Source: SIG450 sp045658425 (GTDB taxonomy: Bacteria > Bacillota > Clostridia > UMGS1840 > HGM11507). Taken from it: 16,788 bases of DNA. The position numbers and the translations under genes are program-made. Under the pieces are notes generated by a model. It was not told the DNA's origin. It worked only from the letters and a program-made list of their open reading frames with translations, and ran no database searches. The stretch covers positions 1 to 16,788 of the forward strand of contig JAZOVB010000153.1 in NCBI GenBank assembly GCA_045658425.1, in the 5' to 3' direction. Each line of letters begins with the position of its first letter. Position 1 is the first letter of the stretch. Shown one piece after another: positions 1-7,925 of this stretch.

Positions 1-662
1 AATTTCACCCCCTCTTTTGGCATATTATCCCTGATTTTAACGAACTCACCAAACTCTTCACGTGGGATAACGTACACCTCCGTCCTACTTTTATCACCCC
101 TTGCGCTCATATAGAAATGCTCACAATACTTAGGCGAATCATCCTCCATCGCCCATAAAACGATACAGTCCGACACTTGATTTATCTCAATATTGTCATG
201 GTCGCGCATTTGTTTTTCTGGGTGACTTTCTTCGTAAACGTGGCGATAAACCAAAACGGCTTGTTTGGGAACATCTCGCACCTTGTTTTTGAAAAACTTA
301 CTTAATGCAGAATAGAGCATGTTTTTTACGTACTCGCTTGAACCTGATTCTTTCTTTGGCAATAAAAATGGCATCCTCACGCTAAACCAACCCTGCTCCG
401 TATAACCGATTTCTACGTTCATCACCTCATCTATAATTTCTTGAACCTCTTTCATAGCATTTGGATTGCCCAAATAGGCGGGAAACTTTCTCATCTTTAA
501 ACAAGCTTTTTCGTGTAATGCAACCAGTTTTAAATATATATTGTTCTTTTCCTCATAGGTTAAGTTTTCAAAATTATCTATAACTTCCCTCATTTCTTTA
601 ATTATTTTTGTTAATTCATTTTCTTGTAAAATTAAATTTCTTTTAGTTTCATTTTTCGACAT
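1..662 (-). CDS. DUF6100-like mobile-element protein, partial (3' end beyond window)
   Basis: An open frame of 220 codons runs from an ATG at 662 to the left edge with no stop, so the C-terminus is missing. The start is fixed by a strong Shine-Dalgarno (CGGAGGTG) about 6 nt upstream. The N-terminal third is charged and helical; the middle reads IGYTEQGWFSVRMPFLLPKK, followed by YRHVYEE, RDHDNIEINQVSDCI, a CEHFYMS segment and RTEVYVIPREEF. From memory, this pattern matches the DUF6100 family found in Tn1549-like conjugative elements of Clostridia; that could not be checked by search. There is no signal peptide or membrane segment, and the function is unknown. The gene lies directly behind a leader ORF and an intrinsic terminator, so its expression is probably controlled by attenuation. 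Confidence 0.7.
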   Translation of the reverse strand, partial: MSKNETKRNLILQENELTKIIKEMREVIDNFENLTYEEKNNIYLKLVALHEKACLKMRKFPAYLGNPNAMKEVQEIIDEVMNVEIGYTEQGWFSVRMPFLLPKKESGSSEYVKNMLYSALSKFFKNKVRDVPKQAVLVYRHVYEESHPEKQMRDHDNIEINQVSDCIVLWAMEDDSPKYCEHFYMSARGDKSRTEVYVIPREEFGEFVKIRDNMPKEGVK

Positions 663-700
663 GTAACACCTCCGTGTAAATTTTTTATTTTTTTAAAATG

Positions 701-731
701 AAAAAAGACCCTGAACTTTTTCAGAGTCTTT
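701..731 (-). terminator. Intrinsic terminator / attenuator before the DUF6100-like gene
   Basis: A hairpin has arms AAAGAC-CTGAA (704-715) and TTCAG-GTCTTT (720-731), with one mismatch and a 4-nt loop. Read on the minus strand it is followed by a T-run (TCTTTTTT). It lies between the leader ORF stop (774) and the start codon at 662, so it would stop transcription before the structural gene unless overcome. Confidence 0.8.
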
Positions 732-773
732 GATTACTAAATATACAATTAAATATTAAAAGCGAATTATTTA

Positions 774-821
774 CTATGGCTCACTTTTCTTACCATATAT
801 TTTGTTTATAACCAAATACAT
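774..821 (-). CDS. 15-codon leader peptide ORF
   Basis: The ORF encodes MYLVINKIYGKKSEP and ends in TAG. It begins 4 nt after an exceptionally strong Shine-Dalgarno (AAAAGGAGGGA). It sits between a promoter and an intrinsic terminator, which is the classic position of a leader peptide whose translation controls readthrough. Antibiotic-inducible erm, cat, tet and ABC-F genes are known to use such leaders. I do not recognise this exact peptide as belonging to a named resistance gene. The role as a regulatory leader is inferred from position, spacing and Shine-Dalgarno strength. Confidence 0.65.
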   Translation of the reverse strand: MYLVINKIYGKKSEP

Positions 822-848
822 TAGTCCCTCCTTTTGTTTTTTTGCAAT

Positions 849-885
849 AAAAATACGCCTCCGAGATCTCTCTCGAAAGCGTTCG
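849..885 (-). promoter_or_regulatory. Stem-loop in the 5' leader
   Basis: CGC-CCGAG and CTCG-GCG segments around 855-880 can pair to form a stem-loop between the promoter and the leader ORF. On the minus strand it is followed by GTATTTTTATTG, a weak U-rich stretch. It may be an early pause or termination structure, or an alternative pairing partner of the downstream attenuator. Confidence 0.4.
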
Positions 886-917
886 TTTTTGAATTGATTA
901 AAATTTTTCACGATACT

Positions 918-947
918 ATTATAACACAGGTCACACTTTCATTGCAA
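918..947 (-). promoter_or_regulatory. Promoter of the leader/DUF6100 transcript
   Basis: On the minus strand, -35 TTGCAA (947-942) and a perfect -10 TATAAT (923-918) are separated by 18 nt. The predicted start site is about 90 nt upstream of the leader ORF, giving a long structured 5' region. Confidence 0.65.
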
Positions 948-948
948 T

Positions 949-1014
949 ACCATTTTACTTTCATTTTTCTCCCAATTTACTATCAATTTACTCCCAATTT
1001 ACTCTCATAATACT
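949..1014. repeat. Six tandem 11-bp direct repeats ending at the -35 box
   Basis: On the plus strand the units are ACCATTTTACT, TTCATTTTTCT, CCCAATTTACT, ATCAATTTACT, CCCAATTTACT and CTCATAATACT. They run head to tail with an exact 11-nt period; units three and five are identical. The array stops next to the -35 element of the minus-strand promoter, so successive units face nearly the same side of the helix. This would suit a cooperatively binding regulator or an element-encoded DNA-binding protein. No known site is recognised. Confidence 0.65.
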
Positions 1015-1099
1015 CTCATGCTCAAATCGTTAGAGTTTTTAAGATTTTTTTAGCATTAAAACTATTATAGATTTCATAAATTTGCACAAAAAACAATGC

Positions 1100-1135
1100 T
1101 CAAATGTCCAAGTTTAGGTACATCTGACCGCTTTT
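1100..1135. repeat. Dispersed direct repeat, copy A
   Basis: Positions 1113-1135 match 3796-3818 in 22 of 23 bases, in the same orientation (core GGTACATCTGACC here). The preceding 12 nt (TCAAATGTCCAA, 1100-1111) match 3764-3775 in 11 of 12 bases, but there the two blocks are 20 nt apart instead of 1. TCAAATGT and ACATCTGA form a near inverted repeat inside this copy. The two copies bracket the PD-(D/E)XK-like and DUF2971 genes. Confidence 0.7.
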
Positions 1136-1304
1136 ATAAATAATTATTCCGTTATTGTGTCGTTGTTATTGCTGATAAATATGCGAATAGTTAACTCGTT
1201 TTAAATGACTATTACTGCACGCAAACAATGAAACAAAGAATGTTTAATGTGCCGAATAAGTTTTGCTTTAGAATTGAAAAGGTAGGTCTCTCTCATGTTG
1301 TGCT

Positions 1305-2414
1305 CTATAAACTGTTTTTGCTAATTATATTGCACATTTCTCTAAGTTTAGCATCCCAATCCCCCTTCTCAAAAGAGAAAAAAGCAAATCTTTGATCCTC
1401 TAACTCCTCAGGGGTGTGAACGGCTAAACGAGTAAGTTCGTGTATTTTATCAGGGTTGGTTCTTTTAGCAAATGGATTTACAATGATTTTGTATTGTCTT
1501 GTTGCAAATAAATATCTAAAATCGTTAAATAACAGACATCCTTCAGGAAGCATGTAAAGAAAAATTGCAGAAATTCTATTTAATGCATCTTCACTAATGC
1601 CCAACTTAAGAGCAACTTCCTTATTTCTTAACAAACCGTTTTTTGGGTTACACAGAAGAGTTGTAGGTTCAAATAATGCGGTTTCTACCAAGTCTGTTGA
1701 TGTCCAGTTTATAACCAATAAATTGATATGATTTTCAGAAGAAATGTCAGTAAATTTATCACCAGCATAATTCATATAATCCTTAAGTTTTAATACACGA
1801 GGAAGGTGACAGTTGATTTTAATACTGTCACAAAACTCTGTCAACGTTTTCCTGCCATCCTCAGTAAGCAAACATGTAGGAATGATAAAATTTTCCAAAA
1901 GGTTTCGTTGAGGGAAGTTTGGGGTTTTTATCTCTATATCCAATATAGTACCGTCTTTATATACAAAACGTGCTTCTGGATTTTTATCAGAATCAACTAA
2001 ACGAGGCTCATATGTTGATTCTAATAATTCTGCAGGACCAAAATTTGCAAAAAAAGCTAATATGTAGAACTCGGAAAGTGCTTCAAAGAATTTATTTTCA
2101 TCATAATTGTTTTTCCCTGCGGCAAATTGATTTTTGAAAAACACTTGAATTTCATCATTACCAAAATGATTCATTAGGTTATTAATTTTGGTACTTAGGT
2201 TAACAACAAAATTAAAAGGAAAAGATTCTGGATCGATACTAGTGATGCCCCTTCTATGAAATAATTTTTTGAAATATGAAACATCGTTTTCAATGGCTCG
2301 TATCAAAAAATGCTGCTCGGAATAATCATCAAGAATACCTATTTCCCAAAATTCTTTCAGTGTATTAAAAATTCCTAAATCGTTTTTTTGGGGATATTGT
2401 GTTTGACTTCTCAT
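1305..2414 (-). CDS. Putative PD-(D/E)XK-fold nuclease-like protein (unrecognised family)
   Basis: This 369-residue protein belongs to no family I can name. The feature worth noting is a helix rich in aromatic residues with acidic residues (FFEALSEFYILAFFANFG, about 109-126), followed by FVYKDGTILDIEIKTP (about 150-165). The helix, a beta-hairpin carrying D154/D159 and then E161-I-K163 resemble the core of PD-(D/E)XK nucleases; that is an inference from pattern, not a family match. There are no membrane segments. The start is supported by a GGAGGG Shine-Dalgarno about 9 nt upstream. It is the last gene of the minus-strand defence run, 200 nt downstream of the DUF2971 gene. Either an effector nuclease or a non-catalytic relative is possible. 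Confidence 0.55.
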   Translation of the reverse strand: MRSQTQYPQKNDLGIFNTLKEFWEIGILDDYSEQHFLIRAIENDVSYFKKLFHRRGITSIDPESFPFNFVVNLSTKINNLMNHFGNDEIQVFFKNQFAAGKNNYDENKFFEALSEFYILAFFANFGPAELLESTYEPRLVDSDKNPEARFVYKDGTILDIEIKTPNFPQRNLLENFIIPTCLLTEDGRKTLTEFCDSIKINCHLPRVLKLKDYMNYAGDKFTDISSENHINLLVINWTSTDLVETALFEPTTLLCNPKNGLLRNKEVALKLGISEDALNRISAIFLYMLPEGCLLFNDFRYLFATRQYKIIVNPFAKRTNPDKIHELTRLAVHTPEELEDQRFAFFSFEKGDWDAKLREMCNIISKNSL

Positions 2415-2614
2415 TGGAAAATCCCTCCGTTTTTTTCTTTACTATACAAGTAAACAGCTGAAATCATAATGACTTCATCGTGTTAGTGAAGCGTGTGAAA
2501 CGTAAAACTACCCGAAAAGGTTGGATCAATTTAGCCCACCCAAAAGATAAAACTTTTAGGCTCTACACCCCTCCCGATAGATTTTTTAATTCCTTATTTT
2601 TCCATGCTGATACT
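2415..2614. other. Intergenic spacer with an open plus-strand frame
   Basis: The spacer separates two minus-strand genes. It holds a short hairpin (CTTCA/TGAAG near 2473-2491). On the plus strand a stop-free frame without a start codon runs through it to about 2650; its translation includes RKGWINLAHP and looks more protein-like than expected by chance. It may be a decayed gene fragment or chance. No promoter or terminator was convincing. Confidence 0.25.
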
Positions 2615-3628
2615 TTATTGATTTGTCTTTACGAGAAAAGCGTCTAATTCATTTTTTGCGTTTATAAAAGACTTATAGATGTTTTTTATCCCAGCCTCAC
2701 GAGCCATGCTTACGACAAGATTTTCTTCCGCTACATCCATACGCAAACCTAAAATAATGCCACTCGGGATCCATTCCATCATAACGGGCGGATTCATAGC
2801 ACAATTAGTGATTATTCGCCATTCTTCATCATACTTATGACACTCTTTTTTAATTAAGGTTATGCGTTCTCTCTCCCAAAATCCATTACCCATCCCTTGA
2901 TACAACTCTTGAGGAATATCTACCTTTGTAAGCTCACCAACCTTATGTAGCATAACACGTTTAGCAAATTCCGTTGCGTTATACGCAATATTAGAATAAT
3001 GAATAGGATATAACGGCGTCCCAAAATTTTTTATTCCACAATTTTTACACTTTTCTTGCTTTCCGCACAGGAAATTTTCTTCTTTCTCCATGTCATAAAT
3101 CAAAGCGAACCCTTTATGCTTATCGGCATATTTCAACCATAATGATTCATTAAAACCATTTTCAGAAAAACAAACAGACCACGTATCCTTTTTTAACTCA
3201 TCACGTAAAGATAATGCCGTGCCAATAAAATTCTCAATGAGCCCATGTTTTTGTGCATTAAGAATGTTCTCTACCGTGATTTGTTTTAATTGTTCTTCCG
3301 TCAAGACCTTAATAAAAAGTGATTTAAGTCCTTCTACAACTGCCTCTGCACTTTCGCGAGTGTTAAATGATTTTAAATATGCTTCTTTTATAACTTCAAT
3401 GTCAATATGTAAAAAGGTATCAAATGGGTCGTCATAATAATTTGCCGTAGAAAAATAGAGTCTATTTGTCCTAAGCGCCTCCAAACTATTCATATTCACA
3501 GGACGATATCTATATAGGAATTTTGGTATTTTTATTTTATCAATAAGTTGTTGTACGTCGTTTTGTGGATTCTCACCCTTTAGAGAACAAAGCGTTTGCC
3601 AAAACAACTCTCTTTCTTGTAAATTCAT
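2615..3628 (-). CDS. DUF2971 domain-containing protein
   Basis: The 337-residue protein shows the recurring DUF2971 blocks: FLYRYRP (37-43), LYFSTANYYDDPFD (57-70), WSVCFSE (150-156), LWLKYADKHKGF (163-174) and YDEEWRI (266-272). A cysteine cluster, C188...C194-x2-C197, sits in an insertion near the middle and could bind a metal; I do not know it as a family feature. The biochemical role of DUF2971 is not established. The family is common in defence and phage-related loci, consistent with AbiH and a restriction system upstream here. The spacing of R, S and E blocks is loosely reminiscent of ADP-ribosyltransferases, but this is speculative. The Shine-Dalgarno is AAGGAAAA, about 7 nt before the ATG. 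Confidence 0.8.
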   Translation of the reverse strand: MNLQERELFWQTLCSLKGENPQNDVQQLIDKIKIPKFLYRYRPVNMNSLEALRTNRLYFSTANYYDDPFDTFLHIDIEVIKEAYLKSFNTRESAEAVVEGLKSLFIKVLTEEQLKQITVENILNAQKHGLIENFIGTALSLRDELKKDTWSVCFSENGFNESLWLKYADKHKGFALIYDMEKEENFLCGKQEKCKNCGIKNFGTPLYPIHYSNIAYNATEFAKRVMLHKVGELTKVDIPQELYQGMGNGFWERERITLIKKECHKYDEEWRIITNCAMNPPVMMEWIPSGIILGLRMDVAEENLVVSMAREAGIKNIYKSFINAKNELDAFLVKTNQ

Positions 3629-3763
3629 TAAGGTTTTCCTTGTGATTAAAAATTTTTATTTCTATGTATCCGATATATATTTCCCATTTGCTTTAGGGCA
3701 AAAGTGTGAAGTGTGGAGCTTTTCCTTACCTGCTTCGATTTTACCCCTTTTTATGGCAGATTT

Positions 3764-3818
3764 TCAAATGTTCAACCCATAGAAATTTGTTTGCATTTAG
3801 GTACATTTGACCGCTTTT
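3764..3818. repeat. Dispersed direct repeat, copy B
   Basis: This is the second copy of the repeat at 1100-1135. The 23-nt part is at 3796-3818 and the 12-nt part at 3764-3775, separated by 20 nt absent from copy A. Here TCAAATGT (3764-3771) and ACATTTGA (3803-3810) form a perfect 8-bp inverted repeat. It begins 12 nt past the end of the AbiH gene in the minus direction, so it marks the junction between AbiH and the downstream two-gene block. Confidence 0.7.
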
Positions 3819-3829
3819 GCAAAAGTTTT

Positions 3830-4927
3830 TTATCCTACATTATCTTGCGCTTGTTTAACTATTTCTTTATTTTCTACTATCTTAGAACTCCTTGGAGTTA
3901 TTTCTTTTGCAACATTATTAATATCTGAAAAAATATTATCACCAGTTATATGTATTTGATTCATCAAATAATTTTTTGTAGTTTCGTCAAAATTAGAGAA
4001 AGATAAAAGCTCTTTCCTTTTCCATTTCTCCTCCAATTGATAATTTAATTGATATACACCTCTATTACCCATTTTAAAGTTTTGAATTATCAAGTGTCTT
4101 TCTCCACTTCCTTTAAGCCAATCACATATTCTCTTCCACCAAAGTTTGTCCGTTTCCCCAAGCGACATACCATATATATAAATAATAGCACTTCTTTGCA
4201 AAATTTCTCTCGCTTTTGAATCTGTATTTTCTTGATATGACTCATTTGCCTCTTGTTTTATTAAAAAATGCTTACAAATTTCACCATCTTCAAAATCAAA
4301 AATATCTGCTTTTGATATTTGTGTTTCATCATTTACGGCAAAAACAATTTCTTTTTCTACAGTTCCATGCACATGACATAGTTCTTGTATTCTATGAGCA
4401 TGAGCAACACTTCCATTCATATGTTGTCCTAAAGTTCCTGAAGATTTTTTTACTATTTCTAAACATTTATCTAATGTTGAAGTGTAATTAAAACATATAA
4501 AATCAAAGTTAAAATCTTCACTCTTTCTTTTGTCAAACATCTCACGAATAACACTTCTCTCTTGTGTTGGAAATGATTTGTAAGGATTAACAATATTTTT
4601 GAAAGCTGACAAAACTTTTTCCGAAAAAGTGTCATAAGAAAGCTTTGTTTCTTCATTCTTTAGATACTCCACAAGATGTTCACACAAATCTTGATGGCAT
4701 TCCGAGAAAGCCATTCCTTTTCCTGTTTCAAATTCTTGAGTGTATTTTCCTAATGCGACTTCGGCATTTTTCCACAATTCTTCATTGTCGCTAATGTAGT
4801 TGCGAAAGTTCTTTAAAATTTTAGAACTACCTTCTGTGTTTTTATAATATTTTATAAAGTCAGAATATGTCGTTTCTAATCCAAGATTTCTATCAAATCC
4901 GTTTCCAATTAAAAATGTTATTTGCAT
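3830..4927 (-). CDS. abiH: AbiH-family abortive infection protein
   Basis: The 365-residue protein opens with the AbiH signature ITFLIGNGFDRNLGLETTYS (3-22). Later blocks are FICFNYTSTLDKC (143-155), CHVHGTVEKEIVFAVND (184-200) and IYIYGMSLGETDKLWW (about 249-264), all typical of the family. In Lactococcus, AbiH is a single-gene phage resistance determinant that blocks phage growth at the cost of the infected cell; its target is not settled. The protein appears cytosolic, with no signal or membrane segment. The Shine-Dalgarno AAAGGAG lies 6 nt before the ATG. The gene starts 44 nt after the Ymh-family gene, so the two are probably co-transcribed. Length is in the usual family range, with no sign of decay. 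Confidence 0.9.
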   Translation of the reverse strand: MQITFLIGNGFDRNLGLETTYSDFIKYYKNTEGSSKILKNFRNYISDNEELWKNAEVALGKYTQEFETGKGMAFSECHQDLCEHLVEYLKNEETKLSYDTFSEKVLSAFKNIVNPYKSFPTQERSVIREMFDKRKSEDFNFDFICFNYTSTLDKCLEIVKKSSGTLGQHMNGSVAHAHRIQELCHVHGTVEKEIVFAVNDETQISKADIFDFEDGEICKHFLIKQEANESYQENTDSKAREILQRSAIIYIYGMSLGETDKLWWKRICDWLKGSGERHLIIQNFKMGNRGVYQLNYQLEEKWKRKELLSFSNFDETTKNYLMNQIHITGDNIFSDINNVAKEITPRSSKIVENKEIVKQAQDNVG

Positions 4928-4971
4928 ACTTTCTCCTTTGTTGTTTTATTGCTTCTTCTACGTAAGAGTAA

Positions 4972-5670
4972 TTATTCTTGTACTTGCGAATACGCTAAAC
5001 CTTCATCGATTTTGCACATAAGCATACTTGCAAATATTAGTCGGCGGAATGCTTCATCTTTATCCAAACCTATATTTTCGTGTGACTTCGGATTCCTTAA
5101 TGCTGACATTGATCCTGCCAACATTTGCATATAACCCATTTGTGTGTTTTGGCCCGTGTCATTTGTTCTATCGCAGAATTCAATAATCGGCTCATTTGCA
5201 GAAAACAAACAAGTCATAACAGAAACGCCGTCAGGAATTTTTTCGCCGGGTCTAACCTTCTTAAAAATCTTCTTAACACGGCTATTGATTTCAATAAAAG
5301 CATCACACGCAGCATTTGCATAATGCCCATCTAAATAAAGTTTTTTTGACGATTTTATTATCATCGGATGAATAATCGTCCAAACATCTTCTTGTGGATT
5401 ATCGCATTTATTATTAAGATAATTGACAATGGCTAAAAGTTCCCCTAAGGCTATAATATTTAGCTTTGCACCTATAAAAAGTATATCTTTTAAGCGGAAC
5501 AAATCTTTACTAAAATATGGTTCAGCTCTTGCAATGCTTTCAGATAATTTTATAATTCCATTTTTAATTTCATTAATGCCTTGCAAATGAAACACTCGTT
5601 GACTCAAATCGGGTTTGATAGACATTGAGTTTACCCACTCATGTAAGGTTTTAACTAGTTGTATATTCAT
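4972..5670 (-). CDS. TIGR02391/Ymh-family protein with HEPN-like RNPKSH motif
   Basis: The 232-residue, largely helical protein ends in a domain matching the Ymh (TIGR02391) family as I know it: LYLDGHYANAACDAFIEIN (111-129), a middle segment, then LRNPKSHEN (191-199). R192-x4-H197 fits the R-x4-6-H motif of HEPN ribonucleases, which often act as toxins or effectors in toxin-antitoxin and phage defence systems. RNase activity is inferred from this motif only. The N-terminal half (1-100) is helical and unrecognised. The GGAG Shine-Dalgarno is about 6 nt before the ATG. The gene follows res by 74 AT-rich nt and precedes abiH by 44 nt, placing it in the defence run. Confidence 0.75.
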   Translation of the reverse strand: MNIQLVKTLHEWVNSMSIKPDLSQRVFHLQGINEIKNGIIKLSESIARAEPYFSKDLFRLKDILFIGAKLNIIALGELLAIVNYLNNKCDNPQEDVWTIIHPMIIKSSKKLYLDGHYANAACDAFIEINSRVKKIFKKVRPGEKIPDGVSVMTCLFSANEPIIEFCDRTNDTGQNTQMGYMQMLAGSMSALRNPKSHENIGLDKDEAFRRLIFASMLMCKIDEGLAYSQVQE

Positions 5671-5744
5671 TTCTTACTCCATAAGTTTTTTACTTTATTG
5701 ATAATTTAATAGTAGGTTATTACTTAATCTATTATTAAAGTAAA

Positions 5745-7925
5745 CTATTTTTTAAATACATCTTCTAAAAGTTTATATTCTGAATTATCTTCAGCAAACT
5801 TTTTGTACATTGAAGTTGTTACATACAATCTATCTCTAACGCCTTTCTTCAACACGACAAATCCGCCCTTTAATTTGTTTTCGCTTAAATATTTTTTAAG
5901 AGCATTAAATTTAAGTTCAGAAAAATCATCAATATCTTCATTAGTACCCTGACGACTTTCTCCTCCCTTTGTTTCAATAACCCACATTTCTCCATTAATC
6001 GAAATTAAATAATCTGGATAGAACAACTTATCTTTCCCAAAATTATTTTTATATAAAATTGAGAAAAATTCATTTCCCTTATCCCCATTTTTATAAAACC
6101 AATCGCAATTTTCTTTAGCCCATTTTTCAAATTCAATTTCGACCTCTGACTTTCCTGCAACACTTAACAAATAACCTTCATATACGCTATTTTTACATTC
6201 TTCATATTCCTTAGGGTCATATCTAATGACAAATTCCAAAGGTAGTGCAAATTCAGTCGTATTTTTTTGAGTTGAAGAAATCTGTTGTGAAATACCCATA
6301 AATGACGCATCTTTAAAGTCAGATTTTAATAGATCCAAATTGTTAATAACAAATGAATAAAGATTTTTGGTTGATATGTCAAGCAATTTTCTCTTATATT
6401 TACTATTAACATCCAACAAACGACGAATAATTATAATCATGCTATCATATTTAAGACCACAAGCATCACCGATTGTCCCAACACAATGATGAAATAAGCG
6501 ACCATCATCATGTGTATTAAGTGGGCGCGTTAATTCAAGCCCTTTATTTACATTATCTAGATCATCAGTAATTATTATTTTACCTTGTAATGCAGAATAT
6601 AGAATATCTTCCCTAAAATCGTATCCTTGTGTTTCTAATATTGTTTTATTCTTTGTTAAATTATTTGACAAGCCATATTTTCTAACAAAATAATCAAATG
6701 TTACATTTAAAATATCTAATGGATTGTTTTCTATATAGGTAACTGACTTTATTTCTTTAATTAGTTTAATATCCTTGTATTCAGGTTTTAAGAATACTGT
6801 CTTTACTTCATATGCCCCACTTTTCTCTTTAGCATATTCTATAAATTTAAGGTCAAGAGTATAGATATAGCAATAATCAAGCAAATAATTTTCATAATGT
6901 TTTGCTTCGGGCATACGACGAATACGTCCTATCGTTTGGATTTCAAACGTTTCAGACATATTATCTCTCATTTTTACTAAAATTTGTGCTCTTGGACAAT
7001 CCCATCCGAGTGCAATTGCTTGCTTAATAATAATTACCATAGGTTCTGCATCTAAGTTATCAATATCTTCAATGTTTTCCTTTTGATCAGACAACCATAC
7101 AGCAAGCTTTTTATTTAGGTATGTAATACCTTTCTTTTCAAGTATTTGTTCGATTTTTGATTGTTTTGCCTCAGACTTATTTGGTATTTGAATTACGATA
7201 AGAGGATTTACATTACTATTAACTTTTTTATATTCTGCTACAAGTTTATTATACTTTTCAAGTGCCAAATCAAGCAAAAACTCTTCTTCATCATGAATAT
7301 TAGAGTTAGGTGCTACCCCTTCGTTGATATAAATAGCTTTTTTAATCAGTCCTTCAGCAATAACATCTTCTTCTTTAATTTCAATTAAATATGCATCACC
7401 ATAATTTTGAGGTGTTGCTGACGCACGAATAATCTTGTCAGCATTAAATAACTGTATTATTTCGTTTGACTTGTAAGTATTATTAAAATGTTGTTCATCA
7501 ACTATAACAATAAAATGCAATCCATTCAAATGCGCATTATGAATTCTTTTAATAAGGTTAGCATGTTCACTATCTTGAATGGCATTATTCTTTTTATTAG
7601 TTACCATTTCCCAGTTGATGAATGCTGCATCATTTTCTTCAAAACCAGAGGTTAATACATCACTCAATAGCTTTGTTTGAGAGTCATGAATATATAAATC
7701 CATCTTTGCTTTTGATTGATCTTCAAGATTCCCCTTACCAGGAGTAAACCACACAAAACAGGTTTTAGGATTTTCTTTAATAAATCTGTCAATAAAATGC
7801 GTTAAAATAATTGTTTTACCGCTACCGGTACAACTCTTTAAAACAATTTCCTTTTTTGATTGTCTACATGCCGCCATTAAATCTATTATTGCATTTCTTT
7901 GAAAATTTTTAAGAGTTAGACTCAT
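5745..7925 (-). CDS. res: Type III restriction enzyme Res subunit (helicase-nuclease)
   Basis: This 726-residue superfamily 2 helicase-nuclease shows Walker A SCTGSGKT (31-38), a DEQH box (143-146, not the usual DEAH/DECH), motif III SAT (169-171), motif V ALGWDCPRAQIL (305-316) and motif VI QTIGRIRR (330-337). The C-terminus carries a PD-(D/E)XK nuclease core: P637-D638 then E651-T-K653 (FYPDYLISINGEMWVIETKG). Known type III Res subunits associate with Mod, use ATP to communicate between inversely oriented sites and cut beside one site. This protein is shorter than the 900-1000 residues usual for Res. Its start overlaps the 3' end of the membrane-protein gene by 17 nt and its AAGGAG Shine-Dalgarno lies inside that gene, so the two are translationally coupled. 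All core motifs look intact. Confidence 0.9.
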   Translation of the reverse strand: MSLTLKNFQRNAIIDLMAACRQSKKEIVLKSCTGSGKTIILTHFIDRFIKENPKTCFVWFTPGKGNLEDQSKAKMDLYIHDSQTKLLSDVLTSGFEENDAAFINWEMVTNKKNNAIQDSEHANLIKRIHNAHLNGLHFIVIVDEQHFNNTYKSNEIIQLFNADKIIRASATPQNYGDAYLIEIKEEDVIAEGLIKKAIYINEGVAPNSNIHDEEEFLLDLALEKYNKLVAEYKKVNSNVNPLIVIQIPNKSEAKQSKIEQILEKKGITYLNKKLAVWLSDQKENIEDIDNLDAEPMVIIIKQAIALGWDCPRAQILVKMRDNMSETFEIQTIGRIRRMPEAKHYENYLLDYCYIYTLDLKFIEYAKEKSGAYEVKTVFLKPEYKDIKLIKEIKSVTYIENNPLDILNVTFDYFVRKYGLSNNLTKNKTILETQGYDFREDILYSALQGKIIITDDLDNVNKGLELTRPLNTHDDGRLFHHCVGTIGDACGLKYDSMIIIIRRLLDVNSKYKRKLLDISTKNLYSFVINNLDLLKSDFKDASFMGISQQISSTQKNTTEFALPLEFVIRYDPKEYEECKNSVYEGYLLSVAGKSEVEIEFEKWAKENCDWFYKNGDKGNEFFSILYKNNFGKDKLFYPDYLISINGEMWVIETKGGESRQGTNEDIDDFSELKFNALKKYLSENKLKGGFVVLKKGVRDRLYVTTSMYKKFAEDNSEYKLLEDVFKK

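Noticed and set aside
1125..1135. AAAAGCGGTCA (minus strand) in both repeat copies resembles a Pasteurellaceae DNA uptake sequence
   Set aside because: Only two matches, both inside a longer shared repeat; a similar AAAAGCGGT at 15411-15419 is too short to count. Ribosome binding sites and gene families argue for Bacillota.
3713..3928. 71-codon plus-strand frame across the AbiH 3' end
   Set aside because: It has no ribosome binding site, overlaps the end of AbiH and spans repeat copy B; the apparent coding comes from the repeat.
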